Positions 8,496 to 17,056 of a stretch of 64,000 nucleotides of DNA are shown here, in pieces; positions within the stretch are counted from its first letter, which is position 1, and each line of letters opens with the position of its first letter. This stretch comes from Methanosarcinaceae archaeon UBA470 (lineage in GTDB: Archaea > Halobacteriota > Methanosarcinia > Methanosarcinales > Methanosarcinaceae). The stretch is from contig DAKU01000147.1 of the NCBI GenBank assembly GCA_002508425.1, forward strand, positions 15,756 through 79,755. Direction: 5' to 3'. Below the pieces are notes generated by a model. That model was not told where the DNA came from, ran no database searches, and saw only the letters and a list, made by a program, of their open reading frames with translations. Position numbers and translations under genes: made by a program.

Positions 8496-9956
8496 ATGTC
8501 AACTCTTGTTTCTAATATGAGTTCTACTGATCCAGGTCTTATTCCATCTCTGAATTCCAAACAGCAGGCTTATGTGAATCTGCAGCTTCCAGACCCACGT
8601 AATGGGGAATACCTACTGGGAGTTTTCCATCTGATTCCGGCTGGAAAGTTGAACATGCTGCAGGCAGCTGCGGAAGTAGCAGCGGAGTCATCTACAGGAA
8701 CTAATTTCAAGGTCAACACCGAAACCCCCTTTTCCAGAACCATGAACGCATTGGTCTACCAGCTGGATCTGGAAAGAAATCTTGTATGGATTGCCTATCC
8801 CTGGAGGCTTTTTGACAGAGGAGGAAATGTCCAGAATATTCTTACATATATAGTTGGAAATATTCTGGGAATGAAGGAGGTCAAAGCCCTTAAATTACTT
8901 GATGTATGGTTCCCTCCTTCGATGCTTGAACAGTATGACGGTCCAAGCTATACTCTGGATGATATGCGCAAATATCTTGATGTATATGGAAGGCCGGTCC
9001 TTGGTACTATAGTAAAACCAAAGATGGGACTTACTTCTGCAGAGTATGCAGAGGTGTGTTATGATTTCTGGGCAGGTGGGGGGGATTTTGTCAAGAATGA
9101 TGAACCTCAGGCAAACCAGGATTTTTGTCCTTATGACAAAATGGTAAAACATGTAAAAGAAGCCATGGACAAGGCTGTTAAGGAAACAGGAAAGAAAAAA
9201 GTTCACTCTTTTAATGTTTCAGCTGCTGATTTCGACACCATGATAGAAAGGTGTGAAATGATAGTTAACGCAGGTTTTGAGCCTGGAAGCTATGCATTCC
9301 TTATTGATGGGATAACTGCCGGCTGGATGGCTGTCCAGACCCTAAGAAGACGCTACCCAGGGGTATTCATTCATTTTCACAGGGCAGCTCACGGAGCTTT
9401 TACACGGCCTGAAAATCCAATAGGTTTCTCCGTTCTAGTTCTATCCAAGTTTGCACGGCTTGCCGGTGCTTCAGGTATACACACAGGCACAGCAGGTGTT
9501 GGAAAAATGAAAGGTACTCCTGAGGAGGATGTTGTTGCTGCTCAGGGGATATTGTATATGAGGTCTCCAGGTCATTTCTTTGAGCAAACATGGACGAAGA
9601 TACCTGAAACAGATAAGGATGCTATCCATCTTGTGTCCGAAGATTCGGCTCATCATGTAGTTCTGGAAAATGACAGCTGGAGGGGTATGAAAAAATGCTG
9701 CCCCATTGTTTCTGGCGGACTTAATCCTGTCAAATTGAAGCCTTTTATCGACGTTATGGAGAACGTGGATTTTATCACAACTATGGGTTCAGGGGTTCAT
9801 GCCCATCCCGGAGGGACTAAAGCTGGAGCCCAAGCATTAGTGCAGGCATGTGATGCCCATCTTAAAAATATGGACATTGCTGACTATGCTAAAGACCACA
9901 AAGAACTGGAGCAGGCTATTGAACACTTCACAAAGGCACAAAAAGATGCCATGTGA
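8496..9956 (+). CDS. rbcL: ribulose-1,5-bisphosphate carboxylase, archaeal form II/III
   Basis: Large-subunit-only RuBisCO of 486 residues, fixing CO2 on ribulose-1,5-bisphosphate made from AMP or 5-phosphoribosyl diphosphate; it is thought to serve nucleotide salvage in methanogens. Catalytic marks are KPKMGLT (K174, K176), the carbamylation site GGGDFVKNDE (K200, D202, E203), FHRAAHGAFTR (about 295-304), loop 6 with G-K-M-K (K337), SGGLNP and GSGVHAHPGG. It is longer than plain form III enzymes. The extra segment at about 362-397 (from FFEQTWTK through DSWRGM) corresponds to the RuBisCO assembly domain described in the Methanococcoides burtonii enzyme, which this sequence closely resembles. 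Transcribed alone behind an AT-rich promoter region (about 8410-8450). The partner genes of the AMP pathway are not in this window. Confidence 0.95.
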   Translation: MSTLVSNMSSTDPGLIPSLNSKQQAYVNLQLPDPRNGEYLLGVFHLIPAGKLNMLQAAAEVAAESSTGTNFKVNTETPFSRTMNALVYQLDLERNLVWIAYPWRLFDRGGNVQNILTYIVGNILGMKEVKALKLLDVWFPPSMLEQYDGPSYTLDDMRKYLDVYGRPVLGTIVKPKMGLTSAEYAEVCYDFWAGGGDFVKNDEPQANQDFCPYDKMVKHVKEAMDKAVKETGKKKVHSFNVSAADFDTMIERCEMIVNAGFEPGSYAFLIDGITAGWMAVQTLRRRYPGVFIHFHRAAHGAFTRPENPIGFSVLVLSKFARLAGASGIHTGTAGVGKMKGTPEEDVVAAQGILYMRSPGHFFEQTWTKIPETDKDAIHLVSEDSAHHVVLENDSWRGMKKCCPIVSGGLNPVKLKPFIDVMENVDFITTMGSGVHAHPGGTKAGAQALVQACDAHLKNMDIADYAKDHKELEQAIEHFTKAQKDAM

Positions 9957-9985
9957 TCTGGAGTATTAACTATATGTCATTTGGT

Positions 9986-10003
9986 GAACGCCTTATAGCG
10001 TTC
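9986..10003 (+). repeat. short hairpin downstream of rbcL
   Basis: A perfect 6-base inverted repeat, GAACGC with loop CTTATA and GCGTTC, lies 30 bases after the RuBisCO stop. No T run follows, so it is at best a weak 3' end signal. Confidence 0.3.
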
Positions 10004-10117
10004 TCAAATGTTCATCTTGAAAGAAACGTGTTCAGGTGTCTTAATTTCTCATTTGTCCTTAGGCATAGGATCTAATAACAGAATTAGTGAGTAATAATCA
10101 GAGTTGTATTTTATATC

Positions 10118-10852
10118 ATGAAGCATGGAACTAAAAAACTACTTCTAAGTGCACTTAAGGTCACATTTCCTGTGTTTTTGGGTTATATCCCATTGGGTAT
10201 AGCTTTTGGTTTCCTGTTTACAGGAGCTGGCTATCACTGGGTGTATGCTCTTTTGATGAGTACTTTCATTTACGCAGGATCAGTACAGTTCATATCAGTG
10301 GCACTGCTGGCGGCTGGCGCAGGACTAATGGAGTTTCTTACCCTAACTCTTCTTATTAACCTCCGGCATTCTTTTTATGGTCTTTCCATGCTTGAAAAGT
10401 TCTCTGATACAGGCAAGGTTAAACCTTATCTTATATTTGCACTTACTGACGAAACATATGCCCTCCTTACGACTACAAAGGTTCCGGAAGGTGCTTCTAA
10501 AAGTACTTTTTATTTTTACATAGCTTTGCTGGATCACTTTTACTGGGTTACTGGCTCAGTTATCGGAGCTGTACTCGGGTCAGTACTTGATTTTGATCTT
10601 AATGGTATGACTTTTGTACTGACTGCATTGTTTGTGGTATTGACCATTGAGCAGTATTATAATTCTCAGTCTCGTTTTCCTTTTATAGCTGCTATTATAG
10701 CAGGTGTGATCTCTATTCTGCTATTCAGCCCAAAAAATATGCTTCTGGTTTCAATTCTAATCGGTACGCTTATTCTGGGTGCACATGAAAAGATAGCACA
10801 AGTTAGACGCACTTCTATGATTTTAGATACAGGCAATAAGGGGCGTATATGA
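10118..10852 (+). CDS. azlC: AzlC-family amino-acid export permease, large subunit
   Basis: Integral membrane protein of 244 residues with about six to seven helices. It carries the family motif GYIPLGIAFGFLFTGAGY near the N-terminus, F-I-Y-A-G-S-V-Q-F-I in the second helix, and NLRHSFYGLSM. AzlC works with the small AzlD protein as a branched-chain amino-acid (or similar) exporter. The stop codon overlaps the azlD start (ATGA-type overlap at 10849-10852), so the pair is translationally coupled. No ribosome-binding site is evident. A TATA-like stretch lies close to the ATG, so the message may be leaderless. Confidence 0.88.
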   Translation: MKHGTKKLLLSALKVTFPVFLGYIPLGIAFGFLFTGAGYHWVYALLMSTFIYAGSVQFISVALLAAGAGLMEFLTLTLLINLRHSFYGLSMLEKFSDTGKVKPYLIFALTDETYALLTTTKVPEGASKSTFYFYIALLDHFYWVTGSVIGAVLGSVLDFDLNGMTFVLTALFVVLTIEQYYNSQSRFPFIAAIIAGVISILLFSPKNMLLVSILIGTLILGAHEKIAQVRRTSMILDTGNKGRI

Positions 10853-11196
10853 CTAACGATCTTATGCATCTGCTTGCTGTTACAATAGTTATAGCATCTG
10901 CCACTTTTTTTACAAGGGCTTTACCTTTTATCTTTTTCAGCTCAGTGGAAACCCCTGCAATACTATCCACAATTGAAAAGAACCTTCCTCCAATGATACT
11001 TTTGCTGTTAGTTTTTTATTGTCTGAAGGATGTTCACTGGTTTCAGTCTCCATACGGAACTCCGGAGCTTTTTACGATAATAATTATAACAGGTCTGCAT
11101 CTATGGAAACGAAATGCAATGCTTAGTATTTTTATAGGAACTGGACTGTATATGTTTTTGGTTCAGTATGATGTGTTTTCTATACTTTTTTCTTGA
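10849..11196 (+). CDS. azlD: AzlD-family export permease, small subunit
   Basis: Membrane protein of 115 residues with four helices. It has the family feature TFFTRALPFIFF in helix 1 and LPPMILLLLVFYCLKD in helix 2, where the first proline pair is typical. It pairs with AzlC, whose stop it overlaps by 4 bases. Length is normal for the family. Confidence 0.85.
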   Translation: MTNDLMHLLAVTIVIASATFFTRALPFIFFSSVETPAILSTIEKNLPPMILLLLVFYCLKDVHWFQSPYGTPELFTIIIITGLHLWKRNAMLSIFIGTGLYMFLVQYDVFSILFS

Positions 11197-11301
11197 GTTA
11201 AATTCTGATTCCAGTGATTACACATGTTTAGCAGAGTTTTGGAAGTATCTATTTACAAGAATTATTTAGAGTGAGGCTTATTATTTTAATCCGATAATTT
11301 A

Positions 11302-11310
11302 TTTATATAA
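11302..11310 (+). promoter_or_regulatory. TATA box of the TPR gene
   Basis: TTTATATAA in an AT-rich context inside the 255-base gap before the TPR gene. Initiation about 25 bases downstream would leave a leader of roughly 120 bases, and a second initiation nearer the ATG cannot be excluded. Confidence 0.4.
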
Positions 11311-11451
11311 CCCGTGTATTCTTCTTACTAAATTCATTGGTCAATTTGACTATGGAATAGTGAGTAATTCGTTCGTTTAAGGCAGAACAAAAATCTTATC
11401 TAATATTAGACATAAGGTTATTATTACTAGAATTTCTTAACAGGTATTCAG

Positions 11452-14400
11452 ATGGCATTAAAAAAGTTACTTATCTCAGCTTGTGCATTATTTATGCTAG
11501 TTTTGCTTTTAATTCCATGCGTTAATGGTATGGGTTACGAAGCCAAGGTGTTCAATGAGCAGGGCCTTGAAATGGCTCGGAATGGTTCTTATAACGAAGC
11601 ACTGCAGTTATTTGATCAAGCTCTGGAACTTGATCCTCACTCAACAGAGATTCTTGAGAATAAAGCTTCAACGCAATATCTCATGGGCGATCCACAGTCT
11701 GCCCTCGAATCATATGAATCCATTCTGACCACACAGTCGAATTCCTCTGAATTCACTTATAAGAAAGCTATCATGTTGGAGGCTTTAGGCAGGTATCAGG
11801 AATCTCTTGATATTTATGAAAATGCTCTTCAGAAATTCGATGCACAATATTCTGTTCAATCTTTAGATCCATCTAATACTTCTTCCAATCAATCATCTTT
11901 AAATGATGTAAATGTTACAACTTTTGATCTTGAATATATTCAACTGGTCTATCACACAGGTAAATCTCTCGACGGCTTAGGAAGACACGATGAGGCAATG
12001 CTTTGTTATGAGCAGATACTGAACATCTTCTCAAGCTATGCAAGTTCGATGTACGATACAGGTTATTCTTATTTGCAGGTAGGAAGATATAATGATTCTA
12101 TTTCATCTTTTGATACTGCCTTGATAATGGTGCCAGATAACCCTGATATTTGGTTTGCAAGGGCAACAGCTCATGAAGCGGTTGGCAAATACGAAAAAGC
12201 TATTCAAGACTATGACAATGTTCTCAAGCTTGACTCCGCTAATGTCAAGGCTCTATCTGGAAAAGCAAGAGTAGCTACTATTCTTGGTGACTATGCTTCT
12301 TCCGTCGAAGCTTATAATCTTATCATTTCTCAGGATCCCTACAATCTCAATGCCTGGTATCTGCAGGCGCTGAGTTATGATAACCTGCAGCAATATACTG
12401 AAGCTATCAATTGCTACGATCAGGTGCTTGCACTTGATTCTCAAAATGCTACTGCTTGGGATAATAAAGGCAGAGATCTGTCTTCTCTTGGCCGTTATTC
12501 AGAGGCAATAGAATGTTATGATCGCGCGTTGCAGCTAAATCCCGATGGTCTAAGCGGTGTATATGTCGCAGATATGTCTTCTTATCTTTTTATAGATGAA
12601 GTCAGTTCAATGGAATGTTATACAGATACTCCTCTATTCACGACCGAGTCAGCAGATATCTGGTATAATAAGGGTACAGCTTACTATAAACTTGGCAAGT
12701 ATGAGGATGCAATATTATCCTACGATAAGGTAATAGAAATTGAACCAAAGTTTGCTGTAGTATGGTACAACCGTGCCATAGCTTTTGATATGCTTCAAAA
12801 GTATGAAGAAGCAGTTGATAGTTATAGTAAAGCTCTCACTGAAGAGTCATGTGCCAGGGTATGGTTTGAGAGAGGTATAGACCTTGATAAGCTTGGCCTT
12901 CCTTCAGAGGCAATAAAAAGCTATGACAGAGCTATAAAAGAGCAACCGGAGTTTTCAGCTGCTCTTTATGCAAAAGCTTCTAACCTGGAAACTATGGAAA
13001 GGTACACAGAGGCGCTTGCCACTTACGATGAATTGCTTGTGTTACATCCTGAATCTGCAGATGTATGGTACCATAAAGGCACAGTGCTCGATAAGCTTGG
13101 TAACTATGAAGAAGCTATTTTTTCATATGAACAGGCACTTGCAATAAATCCAGACTATCCTGAAGCCAATTTCCGCATCAATGTGGATACTAATCTAATT
13201 ATAGCAGATAATGCGACCAAAAACATGGACCGCATGCAGGCCGATCAGGGTACCATGCTTCAGATCTTCAAGGGTGCAGTTCTTAGCTCTATTGGTACTA
13301 ATGAGGTACCCGAGTCTATTATTAAATCAATTAGTGATGATAACGTTCTGCAATCAGAAGCTTTCGATGTGGACTGCGTTGATATCTGGGATGCCAAGGG
13401 TATTTCTTACCAGAGTATTGGTAAGTACGAAGAGGCTATCATTTGTTATGATAAGGCTCTTATGCTTGATCCGACATCAGTTGTTGTTTTGTGTGATAAA
13501 GGCTCTGCACTGGCAGATTCAGGTATGGATCTATCGGCCATTGAATGCTATGAAAGTGCTGTATCATTTGATCCAGGTTACACTCCGGCATGGTATTCTC
13601 TTGGAGTCATGTCTTTCAGCACTGGTGATTCAGACAGGGCTTTGATGTGCTTTGACAATGTGCTTTCTCTTGAACCTCAGAACATTCCTGCTATGATACA
13701 GAAAGGGAATGTTCTTTTTAGTACAGGTTCATATACAGAAGCTATTCAATATGCAAATATGGCATTATCTTTAGACTCGAAGAACTCTCAAGCTTTATAT
13801 AATCTTGGTAATGCCTATTATGCACTTGAAAAATATCAGGATGCAGTATCTTTCTACGAAAAAGCGCTTCAACTTGATCCTGGAAATGTTACTGTGCTGT
13901 ATAAGCAGAGTGCTGTATACGAGAAAATTGGGCAGTTTGACAAGGCTATAGCTAGTTATGATTTGATAATCTCAGAGCATCCTGAGAATACGGATATCGT
14001 CTATCACAAAGGATTGGCGCTTGATAGGATGGGCAGGCATGATGATGCGATTGCTTGCTACGATCAGTTGCTTCAGTTGAACCCTTCAGATACACTTCTG
14101 TTGGGAACTAAAGCCTTTTCTTTCTATCTTAAAGGCGACTATCAGCAGGCTATGGCTGGGTTTGATGAACTGCTGGCAGTTGATCCCACATCAGCATCTG
14201 CTATGTATCACAAGGCTACTATTTCATATCTCGTAAGCAGTTACAAGGGTTCTGTTTACTATTATAACCAAACCCTAGAAATGGATCCCACATGCGTAAC
14301 TGCCTGGTATAATAAAGGTTTCATATTCAATGTGATGGGTCAGGTGGAAACAGCTATATCGTGCTATGATAGTGCTCTTGCTATTGATCCTATGTCTGCT

Positions 14401-14673
14401 TCAACACTTTACAATAAGCGTTTTGCTCTTTACAGAATAGGCAATTCAGCTGAAGCCGATGTGTGTAAGCAAACTTTGGAATCTATAGATCCAGACTTTG
14501 AAGCAGCATTACATGACCGCGGAACACAATTCTTCCTCCCGACTGTATACAGTGACTCTCTGGACTATACCCTTCCAACGAGATGGTATGCAGAAAATGC
14601 AACGGTTCCACAAAATACAAGTGTCTCTGAGCCTCAACCGGCCCAGACTCCTTCTTTCAGTCCGGGAACTTGA
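11452..14673 (+). CDS. giant secreted tetratricopeptide-repeat protein
   Basis: Surface or secreted scaffold of 1073 residues. A signal peptide covers about residues 1-26 (K-K-L-L-I-S, then a hydrophobic core ending PCVNG). After it come more than twenty 34-residue TPR units of the form A-W-Y-N-K-G-x-A-x-x-x-L-G-x-Y-E-E-A-I-x. The array is interrupted by non-repeat inserts at about 130-165, 365-400 and 585-650. The last 60 residues are a Pro/Ser/Thr-rich tail with no membrane anchor. Such proteins bind protein partners, but nothing in the sequence names the partner. It is monocistronic, with its own TATA box and terminator. Expansion by internal duplication is evident from near-identical units. 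Confidence 0.88.
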   Translation: MALKKLLISACALFMLVLLLIPCVNGMGYEAKVFNEQGLEMARNGSYNEALQLFDQALELDPHSTEILENKASTQYLMGDPQSALESYESILTTQSNSSEFTYKKAIMLEALGRYQESLDIYENALQKFDAQYSVQSLDPSNTSSNQSSLNDVNVTTFDLEYIQLVYHTGKSLDGLGRHDEAMLCYEQILNIFSSYASSMYDTGYSYLQVGRYNDSISSFDTALIMVPDNPDIWFARATAHEAVGKYEKAIQDYDNVLKLDSANVKALSGKARVATILGDYASSVEAYNLIISQDPYNLNAWYLQALSYDNLQQYTEAINCYDQVLALDSQNATAWDNKGRDLSSLGRYSEAIECYDRALQLNPDGLSGVYVADMSSYLFIDEVSSMECYTDTPLFTTESADIWYNKGTAYYKLGKYEDAILSYDKVIEIEPKFAVVWYNRAIAFDMLQKYEEAVDSYSKALTEESCARVWFERGIDLDKLGLPSEAIKSYDRAIKEQPEFSAALYAKASNLETMERYTEALATYDELLVLHPESADVWYHKGTVLDKLGNYEEAIFSYEQALAINPDYPEANFRINVDTNLIIADNATKNMDRMQADQGTMLQIFKGAVLSSIGTNEVPESIIKSISDDNVLQSEAFDVDCVDIWDAKGISYQSIGKYEEAIICYDKALMLDPTSVVVLCDKGSALADSGMDLSAIECYESAVSFDPGYTPAWYSLGVMSFSTGDSDRALMCFDNVLSLEPQNIPAMIQKGNVLFSTGSYTEAIQYANMALSLDSKNSQALYNLGNAYYALEKYQDAVSFYEKALQLDPGNVTVLYKQSAVYEKIGQFDKAIASYDLIISEHPENTDIVYHKGLALDRMGRHDDAIACYDQLLQLNPSDTLLLGTKAFSFYLKGDYQQAMAGFDELLAVDPTSASAMYHKATISYLVSSYKGSVYYYNQTLEMDPTCVTAWYNKGFIFNVMGQVETAISCYDSALAIDPMSASTLYNKRFALYRIGNSAEADVCKQTLESIDPDFEAALHDRGTQFFLPTVYSDSLDYTLPTRWYAENATVPQNTSVSEPQPAQTPSFSPGT

Positions 14674-14711
14674 TCTACAGTCCTATATACATGTAGGTCT
14701 GCTTTTTTCTT
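14672..14711 (+). terminator. intrinsic terminator of the TPR gene
   Basis: The 8-base stem GATCTACA/TGTAGGTC (one G-T pair), formed partly from the stop codon, is followed by T-rich TGCTTTTTTCTTTTT. Confidence 0.6.
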
Positions 14712-14819
14712 TTTATTAAATGTCTAGCACATAATATTCTGTCACTCAAAGCATATTTATTGATTCAGACTTACTATACCCCCTAGAGACATTAAAAACA
14801 ACTTCAGGAGAATCTATAG

Positions 14820-16157
14820 ATGGCAATTCACCCCATTGAATACCGTTACGGTACAGAAGAGATGAAATTTGTCTGGAGCGAAGCTAATCGCCTTGATAAA
14901 TTGATGATGGTAGAGGCGGCACTTGCTAAAGCCGAAGCAGACATCGGTTTGATTCCTAAGAACGCTGCAGAGATTATTTCGGCAAGTACCAGTCATGTGG
15001 AACTTGATCGTGTGAAAGAGATAGAGGATGAAATTCATCATGACATGATGGCTGTAGTAATCGGAATTTCAGAAAAATGTCAGGAAGATGCTGGAAAATG
15101 GGTGCATTTTGGTGCGACTTCTAATGATATTCTGGATACAGCTACAGGTCTGCAGCTCAAGGAAGCTGTGAAGGTTCTCGAAGACAAAATGTATAAGTTA
15201 CTTGATGTGTTGATTGTGCAGGCTGAAGCTCATAAGCATACAGTATGTGCAGCCAGGACTCATGGGCAGATAGGCGTACCGACCACTTATGGGTTAAGGT
15301 TTGCTATCTGGGCCTCTGAAGTAGCACGCCATATTGAGCGTCTGGAACAGCTTAAACCTCGCCTGCTTGTAGGCCAGATGACCGGTGCTGTAGGTACGCA
15401 GGCCGCTTTTGGTAAGGATGGCATAGAGATACAAAAACGTGTGATGCAATATATTGATCTCGGCTCTGTAGATGTGTCTAATCAGATCATACAGCGTGAC
15501 CGACATGCTGAATTTGTCATGTGGATGGCCAACACTGTAACAACTCTTGATAAAATAGGCGTAGAGATACGTTCTCTCCAAAGAACGGAGATCGCTGAAG
15601 TTGAGGAGAGTTTCAAGAAAAAGCAGGTAGGCTCTTCTACAATGCCTCACAAGCGCAATCCCATCAAGTCCGAACAGATATGCGGCCTTGCAAGGATAGT
15701 ACGTGCTATGGTCGAACCTGAGCTTTTGAACAATACTCTGTGGGATGAACGTGATCTAACCAACTCCTCATGTGAAAGGATAGTGTTCCCAGAAGCATGT
15801 GTGCTCACTGATCACATAATCAAATTAGGTATAGGCGTTATCGAGAACCTCAGGTTCTATCCTGAGAATATTCGTCGCAACCTCAACTTGCTAAGAGGCC
15901 TGAACATGGGAGAGGCTGTAATGATCGAGCTTGCAAAGAGAGGCGTAGGTCGCCAGGAAGCTCATGAGATCGTGCGTTCCAGTGCAATGGAGGCGCATGA
16001 GACCGGGAAGCATTTTAAGGAAGTCTTGCTTTCAAAACCTGACGTAGCAAACTACCTTAGTGAAGAAGATATCAACAGTCTGGTAGATCCAGACAAATAT
16101 ATCGGAACTGCAGTTGAGCAAGTTGAAGTTGTTGTGCAGAAATTGAAGAGGACGTAA
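14820..16157 (+). CDS. purB: adenylosuccinate lyase
   Basis: Purine biosynthesis enzyme of 445 residues that cleaves SAICAR to AICAR plus fumarate and adenylosuccinate to AMP plus fumarate. It shows the fumarase/aspartase superfamily signature GSSTMPHKRNPIKSEQ (about residues 265-280), the H-x-G-A-T-S-N-D-I motif (about 95-104) and the A-A-R-T-H-G-Q substrate loop (about 141-147). Full length for the archaeal/Gram-positive type. AGGAG precedes the ATG by about 10 bases. It is a single-gene unit with a terminator overlapping its own stop codon. Confidence 0.95.
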   Translation: MAIHPIEYRYGTEEMKFVWSEANRLDKLMMVEAALAKAEADIGLIPKNAAEIISASTSHVELDRVKEIEDEIHHDMMAVVIGISEKCQEDAGKWVHFGATSNDILDTATGLQLKEAVKVLEDKMYKLLDVLIVQAEAHKHTVCAARTHGQIGVPTTYGLRFAIWASEVARHIERLEQLKPRLLVGQMTGAVGTQAAFGKDGIEIQKRVMQYIDLGSVDVSNQIIQRDRHAEFVMWMANTVTTLDKIGVEIRSLQRTEIAEVEESFKKKQVGSSTMPHKRNPIKSEQICGLARIVRAMVEPELLNNTLWDERDLTNSSCERIVFPEACVLTDHIIKLGIGVIENLRFYPENIRRNLNLLRGLNMGEAVMIELAKRGVGRQEAHEIVRSSAMEAHETGKHFKEVLLSKPDVANYLSEEDINSLVDPDKYIGTAVEQVEVVVQKLKRT

Positions 16158-16169
16158 TTGTCCTCTTTT
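16147..16169 (+). terminator. terminator overlapping the purB stop codon
   Basis: The perfect 7-base stem AGAGGAC/GTCCTCT has a 6-base loop containing the TAA stop, followed by TTT. Translation to the end of purB would occupy the stem. Confidence 0.6.
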
Positions 16170-16340
16170 CCAGAAACGCTATTTAATGCTATTAAATCTC
16201 TGCAGCACCTTTCCTGATCACCAAGTACGAAACCAAATAAGAGTTGTGCCCAAAACCTGTTCTTTCAGGGTTTAGATGCTGCTAGCAGGTTTTATTTCAC
16301 TATTTTCCTACCATTTTTTCCAAGAGATACGTGTTTGGAA

Positions 16341-16362
16341 GCAAATTCCTTATGGAATTTGC
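16341..16362. repeat. perfect 9-base hairpin
   Basis: GCAAATTCC and GGAATTTGC are separated by TTAT and followed on the plus strand by ATATTTTA. It lies 184 bases past purB, beyond the first terminator. It could be a backup terminator, a subterminal palindrome of a lost mobile element, or a small-RNA 3' end. Confidence 0.5.
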
Positions 16363-16669
16363 ATATTTTAAAACGCGAATGAATTATATAAAGTTTGTAC
16401 AAATAATGTATATGTCTATTGAATTAGTATGGGTAAATATCTACTCTATATATCTCTACTAAACCTGTTTCCAAACTTGGCACTCTCCATATTACCGTAA
16501 CAAGAAAAACAGTGGAAGCATTGTATTTTATGCTTTATTCAGTGGGATGCAAAAAAATGCTGAATACTGAGCTTTGAAACCAACTTAGTCTCATTACCGG
16601 ATTTAAACATTTTATATAAAAAAAGTTTTAAAAAAAGGAATAAAAACTCCTTCTGAAAGAAGTGAGGAA

Positions 16670-16755
16670 TTTTGCCGGACTAGGCGGGATTAATTCCGGC
16701 TGCAACCTTCCCACAGGAAAGCGGCTTTAATGCTAACGGAGTTAGAGCCTTCAAA
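16670..16755 (+). mobile_element. possible IS200/IS605-type right-end remnant
   Basis: A GC-richer block with nested hairpins: GCTGC (16699-16703) pairs with GCGGC (16721-16725) around an inner TTCC/GGAA stem with loop CACA. Then CTAAC-GGA-GTTAG (16733-16745) follows, ending AGCCTTCAAA. Stacked hairpins ending in a TTCAA-like boundary are what right ends of TnpB-carrying IS605 elements look like, where the omega RNA is encoded. No tnpA or tnpB frame remains upstream. The call rests on structure and remembered similarity only. Confidence 0.3.
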
Positions 16756-16981
16756 TACTGGATTTTGCATTTTGTTCCAGCGCTCTAGAATATATTTCTA
16801 GATAGGCTTTTGTCCACACTTCTTTCAACTTTTGGAGTCTGTCCCAGAGGTTGTGGCGTTGGTGTCTATTCCATTTATGGTCTAGAGCGATTACAAATCC
16901 CTCCTTCGGTTTGTATCGCTCAATCAGTACATGGAAGCAAAGATATATGAAGTTTTCATATTGAATATATATGTGTGACAA
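16751..16981 (-). CDS. doubtful small ORF, unknown
   Basis: A 76-codon frame. The first half is aromatic and hydrophobic (Y-E-N-F-I-Y-L-C-F-H-V), the second is basic and aromatic (DHKWNRHQRHNLWDRLQKLK) with a helix-like pattern and coding-like composition. The 3' end abuts the IS-like block exactly, as if a longer gene had been truncated by insertion. No ribosome-binding site is seen and no family is recognised. Confidence 0.25.
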   Translation of the reverse strand: MSHIYIQYENFIYLCFHVLIERYKPKEGFVIALDHKWNRHQRHNLWDRLQKLKEVWTKAYLEIYSRALEQNAKSSI

Positions 16982-17056
16982 TAATCTATAGTTATTTTAG
17001 TTTCTATCTATCCGCACATGTAAAATCCTATCTATAAGGTCAATAATTGTCTAATT

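Larger units (their letters stand above)
16158..17056. other. gene-poor 0.9-kb region between purB and a sensor kinase
   Basis: No confident gene. It holds the purB terminator, an 8-base inverted repeat AAAACCTG/CAGGTTTT (16252-16259 and 16286-16293), a perfect 9-base hairpin at 16341-16362, several AT-rich promoter-like stretches (16380-16460, 16605-16635), and a structured GC-richer block at 16670-16755 that resembles an insertion-sequence right end. It also holds a doubtful 76-codon minus-strand frame. The mix of decayed pieces suggests an old insertion site. Confidence 0.6.

Noticed and set aside
12253..13645. Several 60-144 codon frames within the TPR gene on either strand
   Set aside because: Period of the repeats creates out-of-frame openings; no independent signals.
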